Of a stretch of DNA of 40,082 nucleotides, positions 23,677 to 31,988 are shown piece after piece. The notes beneath the pieces were generated by a model, which was given only the letters and a program-made list of their open reading frames with translations, searched no databases and was not told the origin of the DNA. The stretch comes from Catenulispora rubra (GTDB lineage Bacteria > Actinomycetota > Actinomycetes > Streptomycetales > Catenulisporaceae). The position numbers were made by a program, and so were the translations under genes. The stretch is from assembly GCF_015356825.1 (NCBI RefSeq), contig NZ_JAACYW010000080.1, positions 1 to 40,082 on the forward strand. Direction: 5' to 3'. Each line of letters opens with the position of its first letter. The first letter of the stretch is position 1.

Positions 23677-25173
23677 TCACTGAGACGTCACTGAGACGGT
23701 CCCGGCTTCCTGGGCCGCCTCGGCGGCCAGCGCGGCCTGCGCCGCCTCCCGGCTGCGCCGCCGGCCCGGGATGACGACCAGCGCCAGGATCAGCGCGGCC
23801 ACCCCGAAGTAGGCGGTGGCCACGAATCCGGCCTTGAACCCGGCCGTCATCGCAGCCTGCTGCGACGCGCCGACGGAGTGCGAGACGATCACGGTGGTGA
23901 CGGTCGCGATGCCGAAGCTGCCGCCGATCTGGAACGCGGCGGCGTTGAAACCCGAGGCCAGGCCGGCGTCACGGCGCGCGATCCCGGACAGCGCCGCCGC
24001 GGAGCATGCCGTCGTGCCCAGGCCCAGGCCGGTGCCGAACACGGCGAGCCCGGCGAAGATGCTCCCGTAGGAGCCGCCGTTCTGCACCGCGTGGACGAGC
24101 AGCAGGCTGCCGCCGACGAGCAGCACCGAGCAGAGCGCGACCACCCGCCGTGAGCCGAACCGGCCGATCAGCCGCTGGCCGGCGAATGCGCTGACCAGGG
24201 CCATCGCCGGCAGCGGCGAGCCCTTCACGCCGTACTGCAGCGTGGTGTAACTGAGCCCGCCCTGCGCGTACTCCGCGGCGCACAGCGACAGGCCGAACAC
24301 CCCCATCCCCATCGCGACCGTGGCCAGGTTCCCGCCGACGAGCGAACCGGAGCGCAGGATCCGTACCGGCACGAGCGGGCTCTCCACCCGGCTCTCGATG
24401 ATCGCGAACAGCACGAACAGCGCGACGGCCCCGCCGAACATCCCCAGCGTCTTGGACCCGGTCCAGCCGTTGTCCGGGGCCTTCGTGACCGCGTAGACGA
24501 TCAGCAGCAGGGCCGCGGTGCTGGTCAGGGCGCCGACCACGTCGTAGCGCCGGCCCACCGACAGGTCCCGGCTCTCGGTCAGCAGCATCGGCCCGGCCAC
24601 CAGCATCGCGGCGGCGACCGGCACGTTCATCAGGAAGATCCACCGCCAGCCGAAGTGCGAGACCAGCTCGCCGCCGATGATCAGCGCGGCCGTCGCGCCG
24701 AGCCCGGCGATCCCCTGCCACGCGGCGAGCGCCTTGTTCCGGCCCCGGCCCTCGGGGAAGGTCGTGGTGAGGATGGACAGCGCGGTCGGCGCCATCATCG
24801 CGGTGGCCACGCCGTGCAGCGCGCGTGCGGTGATGAGCACGTCCCCGTTCGAGGCGAACCCGGACACCAGCGACACGGCCAGGAACAGCGCGGTGCCGAT
24901 CAGGAACAGCCGCCGCCGGCCGAGCAGATCCGCGGCCCGGCCGCCGAGCAGCAGCAGACCGCCGAAGGTGATCAGGTTGGCGCTGATCACCCACTGCGCG
25001 GCGCTCTGCGTCATCTTGAGCGACCTGGCGATCGTCGGCGCGGCGAGGATCACCGCCTGCGAGTCGAGGATCACCATGAAGTTGGCCGCGCACAGCAGGA
25101 TGAGCGCCGTCCAGGCGCGGGGATCCAGACGCGTCCCGCCCCGGGACCCGCCTGTGGTCTGATCGACGTTCAC
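23677..25173 (-). CDS. DHA2-family MFS drug exporter (EmrB/QacA type)
   Basis: A 498-residue transporter with about 14 membrane helices, expected to export drugs or small hydrophobic compounds using the proton gradient. Visible motifs are LDSQAVILAAPTIARSL after helix 1, the motif A region LLLGGRAADLLGRRRLFLIG and the antiporter-type GIAGLGATAALIIGGELVSHFGWRWIFLMNVP (motif C region). The GTG start at 25173 has a good AAGGAG ribosome site. The C-terminal tail is Ala/Glu-rich. It is downstream of, and on the same strand as, a GlxA/AraC-type regulator with 251 bp between, and ends at a strong hairpin. Control by that regulator is plausible. Confidence 0.92.
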   Translation of the reverse strand: MNVDQTTGGSRGGTRLDPRAWTALILLCAANFMVILDSQAVILAAPTIARSLKMTQSAAQWVISANLITFGGLLLLGGRAADLLGRRRLFLIGTALFLAVSLVSGFASNGDVLITARALHGVATAMMAPTALSILTTTFPEGRGRNKALAAWQGIAGLGATAALIIGGELVSHFGWRWIFLMNVPVAAAMLVAGPMLLTESRDLSVGRRYDVVGALTSTAALLLIVYAVTKAPDNGWTGSKTLGMFGGAVALFVLFAIIESRVESPLVPVRILRSGSLVGGNLATVAMGMGVFGLSLCAAEYAQGGLSYTTLQYGVKGSPLPAMALVSAFAGQRLIGRFGSRRVVALCSVLLVGGSLLLVHAVQNGGSYGSIFAGLAVFGTGLGLGTTACSAAALSGIARRDAGLASGFNAAAFQIGGSFGIATVTTVIVSHSVGASQQAAMTAGFKAGFVATAYFGVAALILALVVIPGRRRSREAAQAALAAEAAQEAGTVSVTSQ

Positions 25174-25424
25174 GGTGCCGTCTCCTTCGGATCGACGTGA
25201 CAGACCCCGATCACGCCGGTGGCCGGGGGTACAGGTTCATCGTTGGGTCCGGCCGCCGGACGGGCTTCGCTGAGATTGCGGGCACTGAGCAACGGATGGT
25301 GTGGCGTCGGCGGAGACGACGTGCGGGTCGGCCGCGCACAGTGCGCGGCCGACCGGGGCTTCAGGGCTTCAGGGCTTCAGGAGCCTGTTCAGCCGACATC
25401 GTCGGGCTCGCCGCAGTGCCCTGA
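25174..25424. promoter_or_regulatory. Region between AraC-type regulator and MFS gene: palindrome and 9-bp repeats
   Basis: A perfect palindrome spans 25327-25353: arms GTCGGCCGCGCAC and GTGCGCGGCCGAC with a single central A. Next to it GGGCTTCAG occurs three times in tandem at about 25356-25381. The palindrome could be the terminator of the regulator gene (about 70 bp past its stop) or an operator about 150 bp upstream of the MFS start. No T tract follows it. Confidence 0.6.
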
Positions 25425-26390
25425 CTACGACTGCTGCACCGTCCGCAGCGAGCCGGTGGACCTGCCGGTGCGCTCCCGCAACAGCACGCGCAAGGTGTTG
25501 GCCTGCTCGTAGCCGACCTTGCGGCTGATCACCTCCATCGACAGGTCCGTGGTGCGCAGCAGGTGGGTGGCGCGCTCGACCCGCAGGTCCTGGACGAACT
25601 TGATCGGTGAGGTTCCCACCGCGCGCAGGACGGCTCGCTGGAGCGTCCGCTCGCTGACGCCGAGGTGCCGGGCCGCCACCGGGATGCTGACCGGCTCGGC
25701 GATGTGGTCGCGGATCCAGCGTTCGAACCCTGCGACCAGCGGGTCGCTCTGGGCGAGCGCGCTGGGGATGATGTACGGGGCCTGCGACGGCCGCTCGTCG
25801 ACCACGAGGTAGCGCGTCACCAGGTCGGCCACGGCCGGACTGGTGTCGCGGACGATCGCCAGCGCCATGTCCAGGTGGCCGAACGCGGCGCCGGCGGTGG
25901 TGACGCCGCCGTCGCGGACGACCATCGCGCCCTGGTCGAGGTGGACCCGGGGGTAACGGGCGCGGAAGGACGGCGTGAGCCACCAGGTGGTGGTCGCGCG
26001 CAGGCCGTCCAGGACGCCGGCCTCGGCCAACAGGAAGGTTCCGGCACACGCAGTGGCGACCGCCGCGCCCCGGGCGCGGGTCTCGAAGACCAGCTCGCGT
26101 TCGGACTTCGTGCCCTCGCCGCTGACGAGCTCGATAAGGACGTCGGGCTCGCGCTGATTGATGGCCGGCACAATCAGGAGGTCGGCCCGTTCGGCCACGT
26201 CAGCGGACTGACACTCGATGACGTGCCCGGCCGCCGTCCGCACCTGCTCGTGGAAGCCGACCGTCATGACGTGCCAGCGCGGGGCCTGGCTCAGCTGCCC
26301 GGCCATCGCGTTGGCGGTGTCCAGGACGTCCAGCACCGACGCCAAGCCGGAGTCGAAGGCACCCTCGCAGACCAGAACCGCGATGTCCAT
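25425..26390 (-). CDS. GlxA-family transcriptional regulator (DJ-1/PfpI + AraC HTH)
   Basis: A 321-residue regulator. The N-terminal half (residues about 1-170) is a DJ-1/PfpI amidase-like domain with ATACAGTFLLAEAGVLDG containing the conserved Cys and the following helix, and the C-terminal part (about 210-310) is an AraC-type double helix-turn-helix (VAARHLGVSERTLQRAVLRAVGTSPIKFVQDLRVERATHLL and VISRKVGYEQANTLRVLLRERTG). In the family the first domain senses a ligand rather than acting as an enzyme. It is divergent from the small ABM-domain gene with 116 bp between the starts and lies upstream of the MFS exporter, so either or both may be targets. Confidence 0.9.
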   Translation of the reverse strand: MDIAVLVCEGAFDSGLASVLDVLDTANAMAGQLSQAPRWHVMTVGFHEQVRTAAGHVIECQSADVAERADLLIVPAINQREPDVLIELVSGEGTKSERELVFETRARGAAVATACAGTFLLAEAGVLDGLRATTTWWLTPSFRARYPRVHLDQGAMVVRDGGVTTAGAAFGHLDMALAIVRDTSPAVADLVTRYLVVDERPSQAPYIIPSALAQSDPLVAGFERWIRDHIAEPVSIPVAARHLGVSERTLQRAVLRAVGTSPIKFVQDLRVERATHLLRTTDLSMEVISRKVGYEQANTLRVLLRERTGRSTGSLRTVQQS

Positions 26391-26405
26391 GTCGGAAATC
26401 CTATC

Positions 26406-26417
26406 AACGATGTCGTT
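26406..26417. promoter_or_regulatory. Candidate operator AACGATGTCGTT
   Basis: A palindrome with 5-bp arms (AACGA and TCGTT) in the divergent promoter region of the GlxA-type regulator and the ABM gene, 16 bp before the regulator start. It is a plausible autoregulatory site. Short palindromes can occur by chance. Confidence 0.35.
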
Positions 26418-26506
26418 TCCGCCACTGATGGCGCGGCGGGTCGGCGACTTACGGTCGTGGTGCGGCCGGGAACACCAGGCCGCGCCGGATGGACGAAGGG
26501 AACACC

Positions 26507-26803
26507 ATGAAGATCGGTCTGCTGGTCCGGATCGAGGCCAAGCCCGAGTTCGCGGACCAGGTGGAGAGCGCGCTGCGAGGCGCGCGGCAGCTCGCCGACG
26601 AGGAGCAGGCGACGGTGGCGTGGTTCGCCTTCCGCCAGTCGCCCACCGTCTTCGGCGTCTTCGACACCTTCGACGACGAGGACGGACGCAAGGCGCACCT
26701 GGAAGGAAGGATCGCCGCGGCGCTCGGGGAGATGGCGCAGACGATGCTCGCCACCGCGCCGACGATCGCGGAGGTCGACCTGCTCGGGGTCAAGGTGCCC
26801 TGA
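26507..26803 (+). CDS. Small ABM-domain (antibiotic biosynthesis monooxygenase-like) protein
   Basis: A 98-residue protein of the dimeric alpha/beta-barrel superfamily. KIGLLVRIEAKPEFADQVESAL forms strand 1 and helix 1, ATVAWFAFRQSPTVFGVFDTFDDEDGRKAHLEG follows the usual pattern, and PTIAEVDLLGVKV the last strand. Proteins of this kind are cofactor-free monooxygenases or quinol-handling enzymes, but many have no known function. ATG 26507 is preceded by GAAGGGA; the ATG at 26489 would put the ribosome site inside the gene. It is divergent from the GlxA-type regulator, which probably controls it. Confidence 0.85.
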   Translation: MKIGLLVRIEAKPEFADQVESALRGARQLADEEQATVAWFAFRQSPTVFGVFDTFDDEDGRKAHLEGRIAAALGEMAQTMLATAPTIAEVDLLGVKVP

Positions 26804-26824
26804 GCACCGACGAGCACCGACGAG

Positions 26825-26846
26825 CGCCGGGCGACGACGCCCGGCG
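26825..26846 (+). terminator. GC-rich hairpin after the ABM gene
   Basis: CGCCGGGC (26825-26832) pairs with GCCCGGCG (26839-26846) around GACGAC, 21 bp past the ABM stop. There is no T run. A short direct repeat of GAGCACCGAC lies just before it. It may serve both the ABM gene and the convergent LysR gene. Confidence 0.55.
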
Positions 26847-26906
26847 GCAGCTCGTCGAGCAGACAGGCTGCTCGCCCGATGACACCCGCCGCACTCGCCG
26901 CGCCGG

Positions 26907-27824
26907 TCACGGCAGCCGGTAGGGGTCGTCGGCGGGCAGCCAGGCGTCCGGGGCGCGAAGCGCCCGGTCGTCCACGCCGGTGGCGAGGGCTTCGACGGCG
27001 GCGAGGACGGAGGGCCGTTGGTCGTCGCGGCGCCAGACCAGGGACCAGGTCCAGTAGATCTTGGGGTCGACGACCTCGCGGCGCGTCAGGTCCGGGGCCG
27101 GCGGCGTGGTCTGGCCCTTCGGGGAGTTGACCACCGGGCGGCGGATGCGGCGTACGTGGTCGAAGAAGGCGCTGCCGGTGATGCCGCCGTTGGCGATGCG
27201 GACCGGCTTCGCGCCGGTGGCCTCGCACAGCTCGCGGGCGAAGACGTTCCACGACGCCCAGGACGTCTCGTCGCGGTCCAGCAGCACGCAGGTGTCAGCC
27301 GCCGCGATCGGGGCGTCGTCCTCCCCCGCCGCGACTGCGTACAGCCGGTCCATGCCGAGCAGCCGGGCGTTCAGGCCCCGGCGCTCCAGGTCTGCGCGCT
27401 GAATCCAGCACACGGCCAGGTCCAGGCTATGGTCGGCGACGCGCGCCGCCTGCGCGTGGGAGGGCGCGACCCACGTGTCGACGTGCACGCGTGAGACCGC
27501 CGACAGCCGGCGTTCGAGGTCGGGCGGCAGCCAGTTGACATAGCCGAGCCGCACCGGAGCCGCACCGGACAGCAGCGCCGCCGTCCGGTGCAGCTCCTCG
27601 GCGCCCTCCACGACCTGCTTGGCCTGCGCGAGCAGCGCCGCGCCGACCGGCGTCAGCTTGACCGAGCGGCGGTCGCGGTCGAACAGCCGCACCCCCAGGT
27701 CACGTTCCAGGGCCTTGATCTGCTGCGAGAGCGAGGGCCCGGCGATCCGCAGGCTCTCGGCAGCGCTGCGGAAGTTGAGCTCCTCGGCCACCGCCAGGAA
27801 GTACCGGAGCTGACGCAATTCCAC
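26907..27824 (-). CDS. LysR-family transcriptional regulator
   Basis: A regulator of about 305 residues. The N-terminal winged helix is clear (ELRQLRYFLAVAEELNFRSAAESLRIAGPSLSQQIKALERDLGVRLFDRDRRSVKLTPVG). The remainder is the periplasmic-binding-protein-like effector domain. A GGAGG lies so close to GTG 27824 that TTG 27818, 7 bases after it, may be the true start; an ATG at 27851 has no ribosome site. It is 10 bp after the MFS gene on the same strand and so appears to be the last gene of a three-gene operon with the isomerase-like gene. LysR genes are more often divergent, which makes autoregulation in the operon likely. Confidence 0.9.
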   Translation of the reverse strand: MELRQLRYFLAVAEELNFRSAAESLRIAGPSLSQQIKALERDLGVRLFDRDRRSVKLTPVGAALLAQAKQVVEGAEELHRTAALLSGAAPVRLGYVNWLPPDLERRLSAVSRVHVDTWVAPSHAQAARVADHSLDLAVCWIQRADLERRGLNARLLGMDRLYAVAAGEDDAPIAAADTCVLLDRDETSWASWNVFARELCEATGAKPVRIANGGITGSAFFDHVRRIRRPVVNSPKGQTTPPAPDLTRREVVDPKIYWTWSLVWRRDDQRPSVLAAVEALATGVDDRALRAPDAWLPADDPYRLP

Positions 27825-27834
27825 GCCTCCGATC

Positions 27835-29028
27835 CTAGGTCCGACCGGCATCGGCGCGATCGCGCGACAGGCCGGCCCACACCGTCGCGGCGACGACGGC
27901 CGCGGCCAGCACCACCACGGCGGCCCACACCAGCGCCTGCCGATACCCGTGGTGCAGCGCAGGGGTGACCGCCAACGGCCCGAGGATCTGCCCCACCGAA
28001 TACCCGGTCGTCAGCACCGCCGCCGAGCGCGCGGAGCCGAGCTGGTTCCCGATCCCGAGCGCGAGTTGGCTGATCGCGACGAACGTCGCGCCGAACAACA
28101 CGGCCGAGATCAGCGCGGGCACCACGCCTGCCGCGAGGGCGGGCAGGACGATGCCGAAGCTCTGCAGAAGCAGCGCGCCGGCCAGGAGGCCGGGAGTGCT
28201 GAAACGACGTCCCAGCCCGGCCCACCACGCGGCCGACGGCACCGCCGCCAGACCGACCAGCACCCAGGCCCCGGTGCCGACCCAGCCCGGCGAGGACTGG
28301 CTGATGGCGGCGACCAGGAAGGTGCCGGCGATGATGTAGCCCAGGCCGTCGAGGCTGTAGCTGACCAGCAGCGCTGTCTGGAGGCGCCGGTCCTGTGGGG
28401 CGCGTTCGGGCTTCTGCGGGACCCCGGCCCGCTGGCTCGTAGCCCGACCCGGCGCGAGTTTCCAGGCGACCGCGCCAAGGACGAGCGCCAAAGCCGCCGC
28501 AGCCCACCACGCGGTACGCCAGTCTCCCGTGCCGCGCACCACCAGCACCGCCGCACCCGACAGCGCGATCCCGGCGCCGACCCCGCCGAACCCCCACCCG
28601 GCCAGCGAGGCGCGGTGTCCGTGGAGCCCGTTCAGCAACGCATGTACCGCGATCACGAATACGACCGCGCTCGTCGCGCCTGCTGCGAGCCGCAGAATCC
28701 ACCACCAGGCCACTGATTCACCGGCGGGCATCAGCGCCAGCGAGGCGACCAAAGCAAGCAACGAACACCGCAGCGCCACGCGCGATCGCGCCACCACGGG
28801 CACAGCGGTGCACAGCAGCGCCCCGGCGAGATACCCGGCGTAATTCGCCGTCGCCAGACCCGCTCCGGCCGACGTGCCAAGCCCGGCCTGAGCATGCATC
28901 AGCGGCAGGATCGGCGTGTAGACGAAGCGTCCGACGCCGACTGCGGCAGCCAGAGCCGCCGCCGCACGCAACGTGTGCGACAGCGAGGAATCCGGCCCCG
29001 CATCGACGCCATCGACCGGCGCCTCCAA
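27835..29028 (-). CDS. YbfB/YjiJ-like MFS transporter
   Basis: A membrane transporter of about 397 residues with 12 helices. The N-terminus TLRAAAALAAAVGVGRFVYTPILPLMHAQAGLGTSAGAGLATANYAGYLAGALL is the signature of the YbfB family, whose substrates are mostly unknown. The frame has no ATG near the start of homology: TTG 29028 or TTG 28971 are the candidates, and the longer frame to 29430 only shadows the isomerase-like gene. The 20-bp gap to that gene and 10-bp gap to lysR indicate an operon. It may take up or export the compound sensed by LysR and handled by the isomerase-like protein. Confidence 0.85.
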   Translation of the reverse strand: MEAPVDGVDAGPDSSLSHTLRAAAALAAAVGVGRFVYTPILPLMHAQAGLGTSAGAGLATANYAGYLAGALLCTAVPVVARSRVALRCSLLALVASLALMPAGESVAWWWILRLAAGATSAVVFVIAVHALLNGLHGHRASLAGWGFGGVGAGIALSGAAVLVVRGTGDWRTAWWAAAALALVLGAVAWKLAPGRATSQRAGVPQKPERAPQDRRLQTALLVSYSLDGLGYIIAGTFLVAAISQSSPGWVGTGAWVLVGLAAVPSAAWWAGLGRRFSTPGLLAGALLLQSFGIVLPALAAGVVPALISAVLFGATFVAISQLALGIGNQLGSARSAAVLTTGYSVGQILGPLAVTPALHHGYRQALVWAAVVVLAAAVVAATVWAGLSRDRADAGRT

Positions 29029-29048
29029 GGTGCCGGCATCGCGGAGTA

Positions 29049-29351
29049 TCAGGACGCACCATCCAGCTTGCCCGGGTCGTTCGGGTGCGAGACCAGCGGC
29101 GTCACCGTCAGCGACATCCACGGCCGCAACGGCAACGTCCCGAGCACCTTCTCCTGCAACTCCTGCTCGTCCCCGGCGCGCCACACGCCGATGCTGCGCA
29201 GCTCCCCCTCCGGACGCCACAGCCGGAACAAGTGCCCGGACTCGGCCAGCTCCGCGGCCCGAACGGCCTCGGCGGCCCGCCGCCGATCGACCTCCGCCGG
29301 CTCGGTCCCCTCCGGGATCGCGGTCGTGATCTCGACCAGAAACTCTCTCAT
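29049..29351 (-). CDS. Muconolactone delta-isomerase-like protein
   Basis: A 100-residue protein of the muconolactone isomerase family, a small alpha/beta-barrel that in the beta-ketoadipate pathway moves the double bond of muconolactone. It begins MREFLVEITTAIPEGT and has SGHLFRLWRPEGELRSIGVWRAGDEQELQEKVLGTLPLRPWMSLTVTPL, which matches the family pattern. An AAGGAG ribosome site lies 8 bases before ATG 29351, so the longer frame to 29468 is rejected. It is the first gene of the operon with the MFS and LysR genes. No other genes for aromatic breakdown are nearby, so its true substrate may differ. Confidence 0.88.
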   Translation of the reverse strand: MREFLVEITTAIPEGTEPAEVDRRRAAEAVRAAELAESGHLFRLWRPEGELRSIGVWRAGDEQELQEKVLGTLPLRPWMSLTVTPLVSHPNDPGKLDGAS

Positions 29352-29522
29352 CGCCCGGCTCCTTCGCCACGACGCCACCCTGCGGGCGCCCGTGCGGCCA
29401 GATTCCGCCCGGAATCCGGCGCGTCGCCACGACCAGTTTCCAACCTCGTGTGAGGTGCAGACTCCCACCGCAGGTCAGAGCATGCGTTCTCGCCGCGGTC
29501 GGAGAGCCGCCGGAGTGGCTTT

Positions 29523-29540
29523 TAGTTGACCGGTCGTCTA
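29523..29540. promoter_or_regulatory. Probable TetR operator upstream of the SDR pair
   Basis: TAGTTGACCGGTCGTCTA shares the 13-bp core GACCGGTCGTCTA with the site at 31989-32006 before tetR. It lies 90 bp before the first SDR start and about 170 bp before the isomerase-like gene, in a 278-bp divergent region otherwise free of visible features. TTGACC within it may double as a -35 element, which would suit repression by blocking RNA polymerase. Confidence 0.75.
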
Positions 29541-29629
29541 GCTTTGCTGGCAGGGGCAGGCGGTCAGCCCGCCCGTGACAGTCGCCTGACAGTCATCTGA
29601 TCCCCGTCATCTGATCAAGGAGATGGACC

Positions 29630-30352
29630 ATGAGCATCGACACGGACGGCCGCAAGGTCGCGGTCATCACCGGCGCCTCGCAGGGCATCGGCGCCGGGCT
29701 GGTCGAGGGCTACCGCAAGCACGGCTACGCGGTCGTGGCCACCTCGCGCGGCATCGAGCCGTCGCAGGACCCGGACGTGCTGACCGTGCGTGGCGATATC
29801 GCCGACCCGGCGACCGCCGAGCGGGTGATCGCCGCCGCGATCGAGCAGTTCGGGCGGGTCGACACCCTGGTGAACAACGCGGGGGTGTTCGTCGCGAAGC
29901 CGTTCACCGACTTCACGCTCGCCGACTACGAGCTCGTGACCGGCGTGAACCTCGGCGGTTTCTTCCGTATCACGCAGCTCGCCGTCGAGCGGATGCTGGC
30001 CCAGGGCGGCGGCGGTCACGTCGTGCAGATCACCACCAGCCTGGTCGACCACGCCGACTCGGCGGTCACCTCGGTGCTGGCCTCGCTGACCAAGGGCGGC
30101 CTGCAGTCGGCGACCAAGGCGCTGGCCATCGAGTACGCCGGCCGCGGCATCCGCAGCAACGCCGTCGCGCTGGGCATCGTCAACACCCCGATGCACCCGG
30201 CCGAGTATCACCCGACCCTCGCCGCGATGCACCCGCTCGGGCGCATGGGCGAGATCTCGGACGTGGTCGAGGCGGTGCTGTATCTGGAGCGCTCGCCGTT
30301 CGTCACCGGCGACGTGCTGCACGTCGACGGCGGACAGAGCGCAGGACGCTGA
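29630..30352 (+). CDS. SDR-family oxidoreductase lacking the catalytic tyrosine
   Basis: A short-chain dehydrogenase/reductase fold protein of 240 residues. The cofactor motif TGASQGIG (residues about 11-18) and NNAGVF are intact, as are IRSNAVALGIVNTPM and the C-terminal GDVLHVDGG. The active-site Y-x3-K is replaced: the segment VLASLTKGGL puts Ala 151 where Tyr is expected, with Lys 155 kept. Such SDRs may be non-classical enzymes or cofactor-binding proteins. ATG 29630 has an AAGGAG ribosome site. It is the first gene of an operon with the next SDR (26-bp gap) and has a probable TetR operator upstream. Confidence 0.9.
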   Translation: MSIDTDGRKVAVITGASQGIGAGLVEGYRKHGYAVVATSRGIEPSQDPDVLTVRGDIADPATAERVIAAAIEQFGRVDTLVNNAGVFVAKPFTDFTLADYELVTGVNLGGFFRITQLAVERMLAQGGGGHVVQITTSLVDHADSAVTSVLASLTKGGLQSATKALAIEYAGRGIRSNAVALGIVNTPMHPAEYHPTLAAMHPLGRMGEISDVVEAVLYLERSPFVTGDVLHVDGGQSAGR

Positions 30353-30378
30353 CAACCGGTCCCAGGCGGAGGTTCACC

Positions 30379-31266
30379 ATGAGCATGAGCACCATGAGCA
30401 AGACATTCCTGATCACCGGGGTCTCCAGCGGCCTGGGGCGGGCCTTCGCGGTCGCCGCCCTGCAGGCCGGGCACCGGGTGGTCGGCACGGTCCGCGACCC
30501 GGGTCAGATCCCTGCCTTCGAAGCGCTCTCCCCCGGCCGCGCCACCGGGCTGGAGCTGGACGTCACCGACGACGAGCGGGTGCTGGCGACCGTGCGGACC
30601 GTCGAGGACCGGATCGGCCCGATCGACGTGCTGATCAGCAACGCCGGCTACGGCGTCGAGGGCACCGTCGAGGAGTCCTCGATGGCCGACCTGCGGCGCC
30701 AGTTCGACGTCAACGTCTACGGCACCGTGGCCGTGGTGAAGGCGGTCCTGCCGTCCATGCGCCGCCGGCGCAGCGGCCACATCTTCACCATCTCGTCGAT
30801 GGCCGGACGCACTGCCCTGCCCGGCGTCGCGTTCTACGGCGCGAGCAAGTTCGCCATCGAGGGCTTCTCCGGCTCGCTGGCGCAGGAGGTCGCAGACTTC
30901 GACATCCGCGTCACCTGCCTGGCGCTGGGCGGCTTCCGCACCGACTGGGCCGGGCGGTCGATGACCCGGGTCCCGCGCACCGTCGCCGACTACGACGCCG
31001 TCTTCGACCCGATCCGCGCGGCCCGCCAGGCCAAGGACGGCAACCAGATCGGGGATCCGGCGCTGGCCGCCGCGGCCGTGCTGAAGCTCGTCGACGGCGA
31101 CGACGCCCCGGTGCACCTGGTCCTGGGCAGCGATGCCCGACAGCTGGTCGAACAGGGACTGAAGCGGGCCAGCGACGAGCTGGACGCGTGGGCAGAGCTG
31201 ACGAAGTCGACCGACTCACCGCTCGACACCCTGGCCGGCTCCGAGATGAGCCCGATCTCCGACTGA
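30379..31266 (+). CDS. Classical SDR oxidoreductase
   Basis: A 295-residue short-chain dehydrogenase/reductase with all key motifs: TGVSSGLGRAFA (cofactor binding), LISNAGYG, ISSMAG (catalytic Ser) and FYGASKFAIEG (Tyr 153 and Lys 157). The extended C-terminus with HLVLGSDARQLVEQGLKR resembles the family annotated as oxidoreductases acting on hydroxy or keto groups of unknown substrates. ATG 30379 has a GGAGG ribosome site 7 bases before; the frame upstream only shadows the first SDR. It is convergent with tetR, with a hairpin between. Confidence 0.93.
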   Translation: MSMSTMSKTFLITGVSSGLGRAFAVAALQAGHRVVGTVRDPGQIPAFEALSPGRATGLELDVTDDERVLATVRTVEDRIGPIDVLISNAGYGVEGTVEESSMADLRRQFDVNVYGTVAVVKAVLPSMRRRRSGHIFTISSMAGRTALPGVAFYGASKFAIEGFSGSLAQEVADFDIRVTCLALGGFRTDWAGRSMTRVPRTVADYDAVFDPIRAARQAKDGNQIGDPALAAAAVLKLVDGDDAPVHLVLGSDARQLVEQGLKRASDELDAWAELTKSTDSPLDTLAGSEMSPISD

Positions 31267-31294
31267 CATCGGCACCGACACCCGCTATACGACG

Positions 31295-31339
31295 AGCGCG
31301 GATTGCATGGCCTTCTTTCGGGCCGATGCGATCCGCGCT
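31295..31339. terminator. Bidirectional hairpin between SDR and tetR
   Basis: AGCGCGGAT at 31295-31303 pairs with ATCCGCGCT at 31331-31339, and GCAT/ATGC and GGCC/GGCC extend the stem with single-base interruptions around TTCTTTCG. It fills the gap between the convergent stops and fits a shared terminator. Confidence 0.75.
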
Positions 31340-31980
31340 TAGGCGTTGAGCGGCGCAGGCGTTATAGGCGACACAGCGCGCGCCCCGAGCAGCGCGAGGC
31401 AGTTCGCCCACAGCGTGTCCAGATGCTGCGTGTCGTTGTAGAGCTTGGCGAACAGGACCTGGCCCTCCAACTGCGCGACCACCGACCGCGCCGCCTCGCG
31501 CACGTCGGTCACGGTCGCCTCGCCGCGTTCCCGAGCCTCCGTAACGACCTTCTCCACCATCTCCACCTGCACCTCGAAGATCTCCTGGAGGCGCTTGCGT
31601 ATCGGCTCGGTCTGGTTGCTCAGCTCCAGGGTGAGGTTCCCGAACATGCAGCCGGAGACCGTCCCGCAGCTCCGCTGTCCCGCACGCAGCCCGGCCTCGG
31701 TCTCCACAAACAGCTGCCGCAGTCGATCCAGCGGAGGCAATGCGGCACTGGCGTTGCCGCCGAGCACGCGCTCCCAGTCCGCACGCTGAAGGCGCCAGTG
31801 CTCGTCGAGAACGGCGAGCGCCAGCGCCTCCTTGGATGCGAAGAAGTAGTAGAAGCTGCCCTTGGGCACGTCCGCGGCCTTGCAGATCTCCGCCACGCCC
31901 AGCGCCGAGTACCCGTTCAGCTCGATCAGGGTCTGTGCGGCGTTGAGGATCTTCTCTTTGGCATCGCTGGTCCTACCCAC
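31339..31980 (-). CDS. TetR-family transcriptional repressor
   Basis: A 213-residue regulator. The N-terminal helix-turn-helix is AKEKILNAAQTLIELNGYSALGVAEICKAADVPKGSFYYFFASKEALALAVL, where KGSFYYFFASKE is the recognition helix region. The rest is a helical ligand-binding domain with two Cys (SCGTVSGCMFGN) that could sense thiol-reactive or oxidised compounds, as in related regulators of the YcdC/NemR kind. It starts at GTG 31980 with its operator-like site only about 9 bp upstream. It is convergent with the SDR pair, whose promoter has the same site, so it most likely represses both. Confidence 0.92.
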   Translation of the reverse strand: MGRTSDAKEKILNAAQTLIELNGYSALGVAEICKAADVPKGSFYYFFASKEALALAVLDEHWRLQRADWERVLGGNASAALPPLDRLRQLFVETEAGLRAGQRSCGTVSGCMFGNLTLELSNQTEPIRKRLQEIFEVQVEMVEKVVTEARERGEATVTDVREAARSVVAQLEGQVLFAKLYNDTQHLDTLWANCLALLGARAVSPITPAPLNA

Positions 31981-31988
31981 ATGACCAG

